10,762 bases of DNA from NCBI GenBank assembly GCA_946630645.1, contig CAMOZD010000013.1:1-10762 (forward strand), written 5' to 3'. The notes under the pieces were generated by a model. The model made no database searches. It was not told the origin of the DNA and saw only the letters and a program-made list of their open reading frames with translations. Shown piece after piece: positions 1 through 7,050 of the stretch (positions are counted from its first letter, which is position 1; each line of letters opens with the position of its first letter). Source of the stretch: an uncultured Lachnospiraceae bacterium. GTDB taxonomy: Bacteria > Bacillota > Clostridia > Lachnospirales > Lachnospiraceae. The position numbers and the translations under genes are program-made.

Positions 1-42
1 CAACCCTGCCTCTGCCGGAAGTCTGGATATGTTCCCATGGAG

Positions 43-122
43 AATAAAAGAAGGGTCTCCATCACGCGGAGCTGTGCAGCCCCGGTGACGGAAACCCCAG
101 TATTTCGGGCTTTTTCAGACCC
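43..122 (-). terminator. Structured 3' tail after rlmD, possible terminator
   Basis: Four bases after the rlmD stop, reading on the minus strand, GGGTCT (117-122) can pair with AGACCC (53-58), and the second arm is followed by the T-rich run TTCTTTTATT. Inside are further short complementary pairs: AGCCCG with CGGGGCT (one bulge) and CTCC with GGAG. This gives a branched, multi-stem fold rather than a simple terminator hairpin. It may end rlmD transcription or be part of a dispersed structured repeat cut by the window edge. Confidence 0.35.
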
Positions 123-125
123 TTG

Positions 126-1580
126 TCACCCGTTATGTGTTAGTAAACAGACGGTCTCGACGTGCACTGTCCCAGGGAACATATCTACCAGGCAGGCCTT
201 TTTCACCTCATACCCTGCTTCTTTCAATATGACCAGGTCTCTCATCAGACTGGTTGGCTTACAGCTGACATAAACCATCTCCTCCACTCCAAAACCAATA
301 ATCTTTTTCAGGGCCTTGGGATTGATCCCGTCCCTGGGCGGGTCTAGGATCAGGATATCCGGCTTTTCTGTGAGACTGTCCACAACCTTCAGCACATCCC
401 CTGCGATGAACTGGCAGTTATCCAGTTTGTTGTCCACGGCATTGATTCTGGCGGACTCTACAGCCTCTTCCACAATCTCGACACCGATCGCTTTTTTCGC
501 CACCGGAGCCAGCATCTGGGCGATGGTCCCGGTGCCGCTGTAAAGATCATAAATCAGCTTGTCCTTAGTTTCACCCACATATTCCCTGACCTTGCCATAG
601 AGGACTTCTGCCCCTAAGGTATTGGTCTGGAAAAAGGAAAATGGGGTGATCTTAAAGCGAAGATTTTCCAGATATTCATAGAAATAATCCTGACCATAGA
701 GGATCCTGGTCTCATCAGACTGAACCACGTCGGCCAGACTGTCATTAACGGTATGGAGAATGCCGGCAATTCTTCCGTCTAATCTTCCATGTCCTGTCAT
801 ACCTTTGCCGTTTCCTTCAGCCTCCGCTGCCACATCTTTAACAGGACTTACATCAGCTGACAGGCTGAGAATTCTCCCGACAAATTCTTCTTCATCCAGG
901 TCCCCCTGGGAGGATGTGACCAGATTCACCAGAATCTGACCGGTCTTGGCACTGCGGCGGAGGACCAGATGTCTCAGAAAGCCTGTGTGTCTCATCCGGT
1001 GATAAAAGCTTGTCCCCTTTTCCCGGAAATACACCCGGATTTCTGTGACCAGAAGATTGAAATCCGGATCCACGATCTGACAGTCGGTCAGGGGAACAAT
1101 ATCGTAAAAGCTTCCCTTTTTGTGCATGCCAAGAGACAGAGGACCATCTTTGTACTCATCCCCAAAACTGTATTCCATCTTGTTACGATAGCCGGTCTCT
1201 ATGGGACTTCCGTATATCTTTTCAATGGTGAAATCCAGGCCTGCATTGTCAATCAAGCCTTCCACCTGCCTCTTTTTCAAATCCAACTGCTGCTCATAGG
1301 GCAGGTTCTGGTAGCGGCAGCCTCCGCAGACGCCAAAATGAGGACAGGGAGTTTCTCTCTCCAGGCAGGAGGGCTCCAGCACTTCCACCAGTCTTCCCTC
1401 CAGCCTGTCCCTCTTTTTTTTCGAGATAGAAAAGCGTACAGTCTGCCCTTCCAAGGCATCCTTAACCATGACCTTCTTCTGCAAAATCTGGCCATCTTCT
1501 TCAATATCTATATATATAATTCCTTTGTTGGGAAATTCCGTCAGGACTACTTTTCCCTCAAAGATATCGCCTTTTTTCAT
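126..1580 (-). CDS. rlmD: 23S rRNA (uracil-5-)-methyltransferase, RlmD/RlmCD (RumA) family
   Basis: SAM-dependent enzyme that makes 5-methyluridine in 23S rRNA; in Firmicutes one member (RlmCD) is known to modify both U747 and U1939. The 484-residue protein has an N-terminal TRAM-type beta domain (about 1-60), an Fe-S cluster cysteine set (C79, C85, C88 in CPHFGVCGGC, and C167), the SAM-binding loop DLYSGTGT (345-352), DPPRDG (413-418), the catalytic nucleophile C440 in YVSCKPTSL, and the general base E475 in HVET. A glycine-rich stretch in the middle domain (near GNGKGMTGHG) looks like a loose linker. An ATG 15 bp upstream (1595) is open, but AGAGG sits 7 nt before the ATG at 1580, so 1580 is preferred. 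It follows the HTH-GNAT gene on the same strand after about 115 bp and may have its own promoter. Family certain; whether it has one or two rRNA targets cannot be read from the sequence. Confidence 0.95.
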   Translation of the reverse strand: MKKGDIFEGKVVLTEFPNKGIIYIDIEEDGQILQKKVMVKDALEGQTVRFSISKKKRDRLEGRLVEVLEPSCLERETPCPHFGVCGGCRYQNLPYEQQLDLKKRQVEGLIDNAGLDFTIEKIYGSPIETGYRNKMEYSFGDEYKDGPLSLGMHKKGSFYDIVPLTDCQIVDPDFNLLVTEIRVYFREKGTSFYHRMRHTGFLRHLVLRRSAKTGQILVNLVTSSQGDLDEEEFVGRILSLSADVSPVKDVAAEAEGNGKGMTGHGRLDGRIAGILHTVNDSLADVVQSDETRILYGQDYFYEYLENLRFKITPFSFFQTNTLGAEVLYGKVREYVGETKDKLIYDLYSGTGTIAQMLAPVAKKAIGVEIVEEAVESARINAVDNKLDNCQFIAGDVLKVVDSLTEKPDILILDPPRDGINPKALKKIIGFGVEEMVYVSCKPTSLMRDLVILKEAGYEVKKACLVDMFPGTVHVETVCLLTHNG

Positions 1581-1614
1581 ATGTAATCCTCTCATTTCAC
1601 TGAATCCAGCTTAC

Positions 1615-1656
1615 TTTTTATGCATCTATTTATGTAGTCTCATCTTTATTTATGCA
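1615..1656. repeat. Three copies of a TATTTATGCA-like motif upstream of rlmD
   Basis: On the plus strand: TTTTTATGCA (1615-1624), TATTTATGTA (1627-1636) and TATTTATGCA (1647-1656). The last two start exactly 20 bp apart. The exact 10-mer TATTTATGCA recurs at 2703-2712 over the -35 region of the HTH-GNAT promoter. Either these are operators of a shared regulator or they are AT-rich promoter parts: on the minus strand, ATGCAT followed 17 bp later by CATAAA could form a weak rlmD promoter. Confidence 0.4.
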
Positions 1657-1695
1657 TTCCATGTTCCCATCTGTTTTCTGAAGTTTTTAAACTCC

Positions 1696-2658
1696 TCATT
1701 CGTCCCCGATCCTTCTGGTCGTCAGCTCGGTCCAGGCCGGCCGGAAACCCGCCTGAAAGGCGATATTCTGGGAAATGTTGTGGGAGACTGCCGTCCCATA
1801 GTAGGGAAGCTTGCCTAAGCGAAGAACCTCGTTCTTCAACAACTTTACAAGGCCTACTCCTATCTTCCGTCCCCTGGCTTCTTTTGTTACATCGATGCCG
1901 ATCTGCCAGAGCAGATCACTGTCGGCGCTAACCCCGGCCATGCCCAGAATTTTCTGACCGTCCATGGCGGCGACACCGATCTCATCGGGGGCCGTCGGGC
2001 AGAAACTGAAGGCCTTCCGGAAACGGTCATCCTCCCGGAAATCTTCTATTTCCGGTCCCCGGAAATAACGGGCTGTCCAGTCTGTGGACTCCGGCTGGCT
2101 CTCCGTCCATGATATAAAAAAGGGATGAATCTTGTGAATCTCATAGCCCTCCTCGGCAAGCCGCCGGTTCAGCTCCTTCATCATACCTGCTTCCATGAAC
2201 CAGGCCGCCTCCATATCCCTGTAGCGGTCCCGGCACCAGCCTACCATGTGAGCCTCCCCGGTAAAAAAAAGTTTATTCCGGAAGGTCAGCACCTTTAAAA
2301 AGCAATACTCTCTTTCCTCAAACCGTCTTCTGCCCTCCAGCGGAACATATTCGTGATATTGGTTCTCACTGTTTTTAACCTGGTCTATGCTGCAGCAGTA
2401 GTCCAGGGATAACTGCCGGTAAAGCAGGTCTTTGCTCTCTGCCAGGTCTTTGCTCTCTTTCTTTTCTGTCCCAATCCTGTATTCCAACAGCCTGAGAAGA
2501 TAATCCGGCACCCTTCTTTTCCCCAGCTCCCAGTCCGTCAGGGTGGGATAGGGAATTCCATAAAGGTCAGAAAACTGTCTCCGGTTCATCCCTGTCTGCC
2601 GGCGCAGGTCCTGGAGCCTTTCCTGTTTTTCTTTTCTTTCCATCCTCCTGCACCTCAT
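1696..2658 (-). CDS. HTH domain fused to a GNAT family N-acetyltransferase
   Basis: Two-part protein of 320 residues. Residues about 12-62 form an XRE-like helix-turn-helix (MNRRQFSDLYGIPYPTLTDW, then a positively charged segment). Residues about 80-320 match a clostridial GNAT family: a less conserved N-terminal half, then IGVAAMDGQKILGMAG, the core WQIGIDV, the acetyl-CoA loop R264-K-I-G-V-G269 (the R/Q-x-x-G-x-G signature), and the closing GFRPAWTEL. The likely reaction is acetyl transfer from acetyl-CoA to an unknown substrate, with DNA binding by the HTH part. Start choice is uncertain: ATG at 2658 has only a weak AGAGAG upstream, while ATG at 2643 has AGGAGG directly against it, which is too close to work well. 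It is preceded by a good promoter and separated by a terminator from the upstream operon, so it is its own unit. A short internal repeat (ESKDL twice) lies in the linker. Substrate and target DNA are unknown. Confidence 0.85.
   Translation of the reverse strand: MRCRRMERKEKQERLQDLRRQTGMNRRQFSDLYGIPYPTLTDWELGKRRVPDYLLRLLEYRIGTEKKESKDLAESKDLLYRQLSLDYCCSIDQVKNSENQYHEYVPLEGRRRFEEREYCFLKVLTFRNKLFFTGEAHMVGWCRDRYRDMEAAWFMEAGMMKELNRRLAEEGYEIHKIHPFFISWTESQPESTDWTARYFRGPEIEDFREDDRFRKAFSFCPTAPDEIGVAAMDGQKILGMAGVSADSDLLWQIGIDVTKEARGRKIGVGLVKLLKNEVLRLGKLPYYGTAVSHNISQNIAFQAGFRPAWTELTTRRIGDE
2425..2458. repeat. 18-bp tandem duplication in the HTH-GNAT linker
   Basis: The 16-mer CAGGTCTTTGCTCTCT occurs at 2425-2440 and again at 2443-2458, a period of 18 bp. 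It keeps the frame and encodes ESKDL twice in the linker between the two domains, so it looks like a recent slippage duplication. Confidence 0.75.
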
Positions 2659-2684
2659 ATTCTCTAATTCTCTCTAATGAAGCT

Positions 2685-2713
2685 ATTCTATAATAAACAG
2701 ATTATTTATGCAA
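2685..2713 (-). promoter_or_regulatory. Sigma-A-type promoter for the HTH-GNAT gene
   Basis: On the minus strand, TTGCAT (2708-2713) and TAGAAT (2685-2690) are separated by 17 bp. The -10 hexamer is the same as in the tyrS promoter. The TATTTATGCA motif (2703-2712) overlaps the -35 box, and the surrounding ATGCATTGCAT is a 5-1-5 palindrome, both compatible with repressor binding here. Confidence 0.6.
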
Positions 2714-2730
2714 TGCATTTATTAGTATAA

Positions 2731-2764
2731 GAAAACAAGGAATCCTCCGTAAGAATCCCTTGTT
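2731..2764 (-). terminator. Rho-independent terminator after the metallophosphoesterase gene
   Basis: On the minus strand, five bases after the stop codon, AACAAGG (2758-2764 side) pairs with CCTTGTT (2734-2740 side), with a few more pairs inside across a bulge, followed by TTTTCTTAT. It closes the tyrS-led operon and insulates the HTH-GNAT gene. Confidence 0.65.
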
Positions 2765-2769
2765 CCCTG

Positions 2770-3285
2770 TCATATCTTAAGTTCTGAGAATTTTGATTTA
2801 TAGTAGCCATGTCCATAGTGGGCCATACCATACTCGTCGATCTCCATCAGGAGAAAGGTGGGCATCCGGTCCTCCTGCCTGGGATAGGACAAGCTGCCTG
2901 GATTAAGGATGGTCAGGTCCTCCTCAATCTGGATAAAGGGGATATGGGTGTGGCCGAACATGACGATGTCATAGTGATTCTCCAGGGCAATCTGCCTGAG
3001 ATGGTCTACGCCCCGGTTGACCCAGCTCATATGGCCATGGATTACAAAGACACGGTAGTTACCGATGTCAAGCTCCAGGGTCCTGGGCAGGTCCAGGTTA
3101 TAATCACTGTTGCCCCCTACCATGTAAACGGGACAATCCACCAGGGACCGGATATAATCCTCTCCTCTTTCCACATCTCCGCAGTGGATGAGCATGTCAA
3201 TATGTCCCACCTGGTCAATCACACCGGCAACATCATCGTTGCGGCCGTGGGAATCACTGATCACCAGAATTCTCATCCTGTCCAT
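2770..3285 (-). CDS. YfcE/MJ0936-type metallophosphoesterase
   Basis: Small 171-residue calcineurin-like phosphodiesterase with all metal-binding motifs of the family: DSHG (D11, H13), HCGD (H34, D37), GGNSD (N59), IHGH (H83, H85) and GHTH (H112, H114). NPGS near the C-terminal end is also typical of YfcE-like proteins. These are two-metal cytosolic phosphodiesterases; many act on artificial phosphodiesters, and the physiological substrate is usually unknown. The frame is open to a TTG at 3309, but AGGAGG lies 5 nt before the ATG at 3285, which fixes the start there. It is the last gene of the tyrS-led run, 191 bp after rdgB; the usual rdgB-yfcE pairing in Firmicutes suggests joint expression and a housekeeping role linked to nucleotides. 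A terminator follows the stop. Confidence 0.93.
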   Translation of the reverse strand: MDRMRILVISDSHGRNDDVAGVIDQVGHIDMLIHCGDVERGEDYIRSLVDCPVYMVGGNSDYNLDLPRTLELDIGNYRVFVIHGHMSWVNRGVDHLRQIALENHYDIVMFGHTHIPFIQIEEDLTILNPGSLSYPRQEDRMPTFLLMEIDEYGMAHYGHGYYKSKFSELKI

Positions 3286-3476
3286 GGTATCCTCCTGACC
3301 TTTCACCAACAGAGCCTCAGCTCCATCATCAACAAAACATAAGTACTATCCATCTATAATACCGGTCACTTGTCATGGTCCTTCATCGCTGCCTGGCCCA
3401 TTCTTTTTTACCGCCTGCTAAAGACCCATTCCTGACTCCTGCCTGCCACAGGCCTATGCCTGGCCTCATTCTCCCC

Positions 3477-4061
3477 TTAAAGAATCTCCTTAATCTGCCT
3501 TAAGGCCTTGCCCCTGTGGCTGATGGCATTCTTTTCCTCAGGGCTGATCTGGGCCGTAGTCATACCCCTCTCCGGCAGATAAAAGATGGGATCATAGCCA
3601 AAGCCATTCTCCCCTGCCGGCTCATGGGCGATCCTGCCTTCGATGGTCCCCCGCCGGGTCTCAACCCTGCCATCGGGAAATGCCGCCGCGATGACGCAGA
3701 CGAATCTGGCTGTCCTCACCAGGTCCGGCACACCGTGAAGCCGATCCAGGATAATCTGGTTCTTGATCCGGTAGGATGTATTCTCACCCATGTACCTGGC
3801 AGACTGAACTCCCGGTTCCTTGCCCAGGAAGTCTACCTCCAGGCCCGAATCATCGGCCAGCACCAGGCAGCCGGTCGCCTCCATGACCGTTTTAGCTTTG
3901 ATAATGGCATTTTCCTCAAAGGTCTTGCCGTCCTCTATAATCTCCACGTCCACACCGGCTTCCTTCATGGAAAGAATCTCATAGTCCAGGTCTCCCAGGA
4001 TCTCCCGGATCTCCTTCATCTTTCCCTCGTTTCCGGTGGCAAATATCAGCTTTTTACTCAT
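3477..4061 (-). CDS. rdgB: XTP/dITP pyrophosphatase (non-canonical purine NTP pyrophosphatase), RdgB/HAM1 family
   Basis: Hydrolyses dITP, ITP and XTP to the monophosphate and pyrophosphate, keeping deaminated purines out of DNA and RNA. The 194-residue protein has the normal family length and all signatures: N-terminal phosphate loop FATGNEGK (7-14), LADDSGLEVD (68-77) with the catalytic aspartates, PGVQSARY (83-90), base-recognition GFGYDPIF (153-160), and the terminal SHRGKAL (181-187). Start: ATG at 4061, with AGGAGG about 10 nt upstream inside the end of the preceding gene. The reading frame overlaps the stop of the methyltransferase gene by 8 bp (4054-4061), so translation of the two is probably coupled. 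It belongs to the tyrS-led operon. Confidence 0.97.
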   Translation of the reverse strand: MSKKLIFATGNEGKMKEIREILGDLDYEILSMKEAGVDVEIIEDGKTFEENAIIKAKTVMEATGCLVLADDSGLEVDFLGKEPGVQSARYMGENTSYRIKNQIILDRLHGVPDLVRTARFVCVIAAAFPDGRVETRRGTIEGRIAHEPAGENGFGYDPIFYLPERGMTTAQISPEEKNAISHRGKALRQIKEIL

Positions 4062-5229
4062 GGTCCTGCCCCTCCTTATTCTTCTTCCTCCGGGGCGGCC
4101 TGGGCCCCAGGAACTGATAAAAATAAGTCTTCATCATGCCGTTATAGATCTTCCGGTTCTTTGTGGCCTTCTTCCCGATATAGCGCTCCGCGTCCTCGTA
4201 GGCCGTGATCACATATTCTGACCAGCTGTCCAGCCTGGAAAATGCCTGGCCGATCTCCCGGTAGAGGGTCGGCAGGTCTTCCTTGTCTTCCATCCGCTCT
4301 CCATAGGGAGGGTTGGTGATGACAAAGCCGTATTTCTTCGGGTGGTTCAGCTGGTGGACTGCCCGCTGCTGGAAATGGATCAGGTCCTCCACCACGGCCC
4401 TGCGGGCATTTTCCCGGGCCGCCTTGACGATCTGGGGATCGATATCATAGCCCTGGATGTCCATCCTGACCGTCCGGTCCACCAGGTCCCCTGCCTCACG
4501 AAGGGCCTCTTTCCAGGCCCTGGCCGGAATCAAATTATCCCAGCTCTGGCCCTGGAAGTCCCGATACATACCGGGAGCGATCCGGGCCCCGATCATAGCC
4601 GCTTCAATGGGAAATGTCCCGCTGCCGCAGAAGGGGTCTACCAGGATCCGGTCCCTGTTCCAGGGGGTCAGCTTAATAAGGCCGGCCGCCAGGGTCTCCT
4701 CGATGGGAGCCTTGCTGACCATCTTCCGGTAACCCCTCTTGTGGAGGCTCTCACCGGACAGGTCCAGACTGACCGTGGCCACATCCTTGTAGAAAGCTAC
4801 CCGGACCGGGTAGTCGGCCCCGTCCTCCGGGAACCAGTTGATCCGGTAGTGGTCCTTCATCCGGTCTACCATGGCCTTCTTGACGATGGACTGGATGTCC
4901 GAAGTACTGAAAAGCTGGCTCTTTACCGATGTGGCCTTGGTCACCCAGAAGTGGGCGTCACGGGGAAGGTAGTCTTCCCAGGCCAGGCCTTTGACCCCCT
5001 GGAAAAGCTCCTCGAAAGTGACGGCCCGGAATTCCCCGACCTTCAGGAGAATCCTCTGGGCAGTTCTCAGGAACACATTGGCCCGGGCTCCCGCCTCGAG
5101 GGGGCCGGCAAAGGTCACCTTGCCGTCCTCCACCGACACGATCTCATAGCCCAGATCTGCTATCTCTCTCTTACAAACCGCCTCGATGCCGAAATGGCAG
5201 GGGGCAGTAAATTCATATCTGCTCTCCAT
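4054..5229 (-). CDS. THUMP domain class I SAM-dependent RNA methyltransferase (RlmL N-half/YpsC-like)
   Basis: Predicted guanine-N2 methyltransferase acting on rRNA, by analogy with the N-terminal half of E. coli RlmL (m2G2445 of 23S rRNA). The 391 residues hold an N-terminal ferredoxin-like/THUMP region (about 1-155), the linker signature RGYRK (165-169), the SAM loop DPFCGSGTF (198-206), an acidic strand end GYDIDP (260-265), and the catalytic NPPYGERM (306-313) typical of N-methyltransferases on exocyclic amines. The C-terminal end is very basic (RPPRRKKNKE), as expected for RNA contact. Length fits the Firmicute YpsC type, without the second methyltransferase domain of E. coli RlmL. The start ATG at 5229 has a GGGGG run 4 nt upstream; the gene lies 27 bp after tyrS and overlaps rdgB. 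The exact modified base in this organism is not shown by sequence. Confidence 0.93.
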   Translation of the reverse strand: MESRYEFTAPCHFGIEAVCKREIADLGYEIVSVEDGKVTFAGPLEAGARANVFLRTAQRILLKVGEFRAVTFEELFQGVKGLAWEDYLPRDAHFWVTKATSVKSQLFSTSDIQSIVKKAMVDRMKDHYRINWFPEDGADYPVRVAFYKDVATVSLDLSGESLHKRGYRKMVSKAPIEETLAAGLIKLTPWNRDRILVDPFCGSGTFPIEAAMIGARIAPGMYRDFQGQSWDNLIPARAWKEALREAGDLVDRTVRMDIQGYDIDPQIVKAARENARRAVVEDLIHFQQRAVHQLNHPKKYGFVITNPPYGERMEDKEDLPTLYREIGQAFSRLDSWSEYVITAYEDAERYIGKKATKNRKIYNGMMKTYFYQFLGPRPPRRKKNKEGQDHE

Positions 5230-5256
5230 GGGTCCCCCGTTCAGTTCCTGATTCTC

Positions 5257-6480
5257 TTACTCTGCAATAATCTTAATATATTTTTTCTTTCCTCTGCGGA
5301 TGACCTTGCCTTCTCCCTTGAAAGCATCCAGATCATAGGAAGCCTTGATATCCGCCACTTTTTCTCCGTCAACGGTGACGCCGCCCTGCTGGACATTTCT
5401 TCTTGCCTCAGACCGGGTCTGGGCAAGACCGCCCTTGACCAGAAGTCCCAGGATATCAATGGAACCATCCCTAAGGTCAGCCTCAGCCAATGTACAGGTT
5501 GGCATATTGGCAGCGTCGCCCTGGCTGAAGAGAGCCTTGGAAGCATCCTCGGCCTTTTTTGCCTCTTCCTGGCCGTGAACGAGAGCCGTCAGTTCGTAGG
5601 CCAGAATCTCCTTGGCCTTGTTGAGCTGGCTGCCTTCCCACTGATCCATGGCATCAATCTCCTCTAGAGGAAGGAAGGTCAGCATACGGATGCACTTTAA
5701 GACGTCGGCGTCAGCGATATTTCTCCAGTACTGGTAAAAGTCAAATGGGGAAGTCTTATTGGGATCCAGCCATACGGCACCGGACTGGGTCTTACCCATC
5801 TTCTTGCCCTCGGAATTCAGGAGCAGGGTGATGGTCATGGCATGGGCATCCTTGCCCAGCTTACGGCGGATCAGCTCGGTACCGGCCAGCATGTTGCTCC
5901 ACTGGTCATTGCCGCCGAACTGCATATTACAGCCGTATTTCTGGAATAACTCATAGAAATCATAGGCCTGCATGATCATGTAATTGAACTCCAGGAAGGA
6001 CAGACCCTTCTCCATCCTCTGCTTATAGCACTCGGCACGGAGCATATTGTTAACGGAGAAATGAGGTCCTACCTCGCGGAGTACATCCACGTAGTTGAGG
6101 TCTAAAAGCCAGTCCGCATTGTTGACCATCATGGCTTTGCCGTCGGAAAAGTCGATAAAGCGGCTCATCTGCTCCTTGAAGCAGTCGATATTGTGCTGGA
6201 TGGTCTCCTTGGTCATCATCTGTCTCATGTCCGTACGTCCGGATGGGTCACCGATCATACCTGTTCCGCCGCCTAAAAGGGCGATGGGCTTATTGCCGGC
6301 CATCTGCAGTCTCTTCATCAGGCAAAGAGCCATGAAGTGTCCCACATGGAGACTGTCCGCCGTCGGGTCAAAACCGATATAGAAGGTTGCCTTTCCGTTG
6401 TTGATCATCTCGCGGATCTCTTCTTCATTTGTCACCTGGGCAATAAGTCCTCTTGCCACTAATTCCTCATAAATTTTCAT
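5257..6480 (-). CDS. tyrS: Tyrosyl-tRNA synthetase (tyrosine--tRNA ligase)
   Basis: Charges tRNA-Tyr with tyrosine using ATP in the cytosol. The 407-residue class I synthetase shows the Rossmann start YIGFDPTADSLHVGH (34-48), with HVGH as the HIGH motif, GGGTGMIGDPSGR (70-82), tyrosine-binding YMIMQAYD (167-174), GGNDQW (189-194), the KMSKS-type loop KMGKT (227-231), and a C-terminal S4 RNA-binding domain (about 345-407). It is a full-length bacterial TyrS. AGGAGG stands 6 nt before the ATG at 6480. Expression is controlled by the tyrosine T-box leader directly upstream, and it is the first gene of a likely four-gene transcript. Confidence 0.98.
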   Translation of the reverse strand: MKIYEELVARGLIAQVTNEEEIREMINNGKATFYIGFDPTADSLHVGHFMALCLMKRLQMAGNKPIALLGGGTGMIGDPSGRTDMRQMMTKETIQHNIDCFKEQMSRFIDFSDGKAMMVNNADWLLDLNYVDVLREVGPHFSVNNMLRAECYKQRMEKGLSFLEFNYMIMQAYDFYELFQKYGCNMQFGGNDQWSNMLAGTELIRRKLGKDAHAMTITLLLNSEGKKMGKTQSGAVWLDPNKTSPFDFYQYWRNIADADVLKCIRMLTFLPLEEIDAMDQWEGSQLNKAKEILAYELTALVHGQEEAKKAEDASKALFSQGDAANMPTCTLAEADLRDGSIDILGLLVKGGLAQTRSEARRNVQQGGVTVDGEKVADIKASYDLDAFKGEGKVIRRGKKKYIKIIAE

Positions 6481-6642
6481 TTTTATCCTCCTGAATTAAT
6501 TTTTACCTGTTTCATGACTGCCGTCTGGATACCATTCCGGAATCACTCAGGATTCCCACACCAGATTAGCTGTCAAAACCGCCAGCCCATGGGATGCATC
6601 TTATGACATCTCCCCTGATCTGCCCGCAGCCTGCGGCAGGTA

Positions 6643-6675
6643 CAAAAAACCCCGCCCTGCAAAAAGGACGAGGTT
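6643..6675 (-). terminator. Intrinsic terminator of the tyrS T-box
   Basis: CCTCGTCC (6666-6673) pairs with GGGCGGGG (6650-6657) over 8 bp including two G-U pairs, extended by A-U pairs, and is followed by six T on the minus strand (6644-6649). It competes with the antiterminator that contains the T-box sequence. tyrS starts about 160 bp further on. Confidence 0.85.
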
Positions 6676-6950
6676 AACAACTCCGTGGTACCACCTTTGT
6701 TCATGGATCTGTGCTGCCGGTTTATAATAAACCGTGGCTGATCCACCTTCATTATGACCCACCATCATGGGTCTGCGGGTAACGGCCGCCGCCGTCACAG
6801 CCTACTTAGGAAGAAATAAGAATCCATCCTGTTCGGTGTGCAACTCGGGAAGGTATTCACCTCTGCCGCTTAGTCGGCCTTTCACCATCCGGCCTCTCTC
6901 TGAACTGGCTGATGCAGAAGCTACTCTTTTCCGTCATGGTCTTTATCAAT
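6643..6950 (-). promoter_or_regulatory. T-box riboswitch (tyrosine) controlling tyrS
   Basis: The minus-strand leader carries the canonical T-box sequence AAAGGTGGTACCACGG (6683-6698). Upstream are the stem I parts: GAAAAGAGTAG near the start, the AGAGAG bulge element, the GGTGAAAGGCC distal loop region, and then GTGAA-UAC-CUUCC, where UAC (6853-6855) sits in the specifier position and is a tyrosine codon. Downstream, CCTCGTCC pairs with GGGCGGGG followed by TTTTTT, the intrinsic terminator. When uncharged tRNA-Tyr binds, the antiterminator forms and tyrS is transcribed; charged tRNA leads to termination. Leader length (about 300 nt) and position before a synthetase agree. Confidence 0.96.
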
Positions 6951-6956
6951 GAATCT

Positions 6957-6985
6957 ATTCTATAAAATCAATATTTTTTTGTCAA
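6957..6985 (-). promoter_or_regulatory. Sigma-A promoter for the tyrS leader and operon
   Basis: Minus strand: perfect TTGACA (6980-6985), 17-bp AT-rich spacer, TAGAAT (6957-6962). Transcription would start near 6950, just in front of stem I of the T-box, which supports the call. Confidence 0.88.
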
Positions 6986-7050
6986 TAGAAAATGCTTGAA
7001 AATATCTTCTTCCTGCATTTCCCCTTATCCTTCATCCGCCAGTCCAGGGA

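Noticed and set aside
3445..3464. Hairpin GCCAGGC/GCCTGTGGC shortly after the rdgB stop
   Set aside because: Stable with one bulge, but there is no T-run after it on either strand, so a terminator cannot be claimed; perhaps an RNA processing or stability element.
3286..3476. Possible internal promoter between rdgB and the metallophosphoesterase (ATGACA, TATTAT)
   Set aside because: The boxes are only 9 bp apart and other combinations have wrong spacing. No small gene was seen in this 191-bp stretch.
3516..4208. Plus-strand open frame opposite rdgB
   Set aside because: Antisense shadow of a certain gene; no family features.
4342..5667. Long plus-strand open frame of about 440 codons opposite tyrS and the methyltransferase gene
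   Set aside because: It runs antisense to two well-conserved genes, has no ribosome site and no recognisable protein pattern; it follows from their codon composition.
6601..6798. Short minus-strand open frame in the tyrS leader
   Set aside because: It lies over the T-box antiterminator and terminator, which are non-coding RNA elements.
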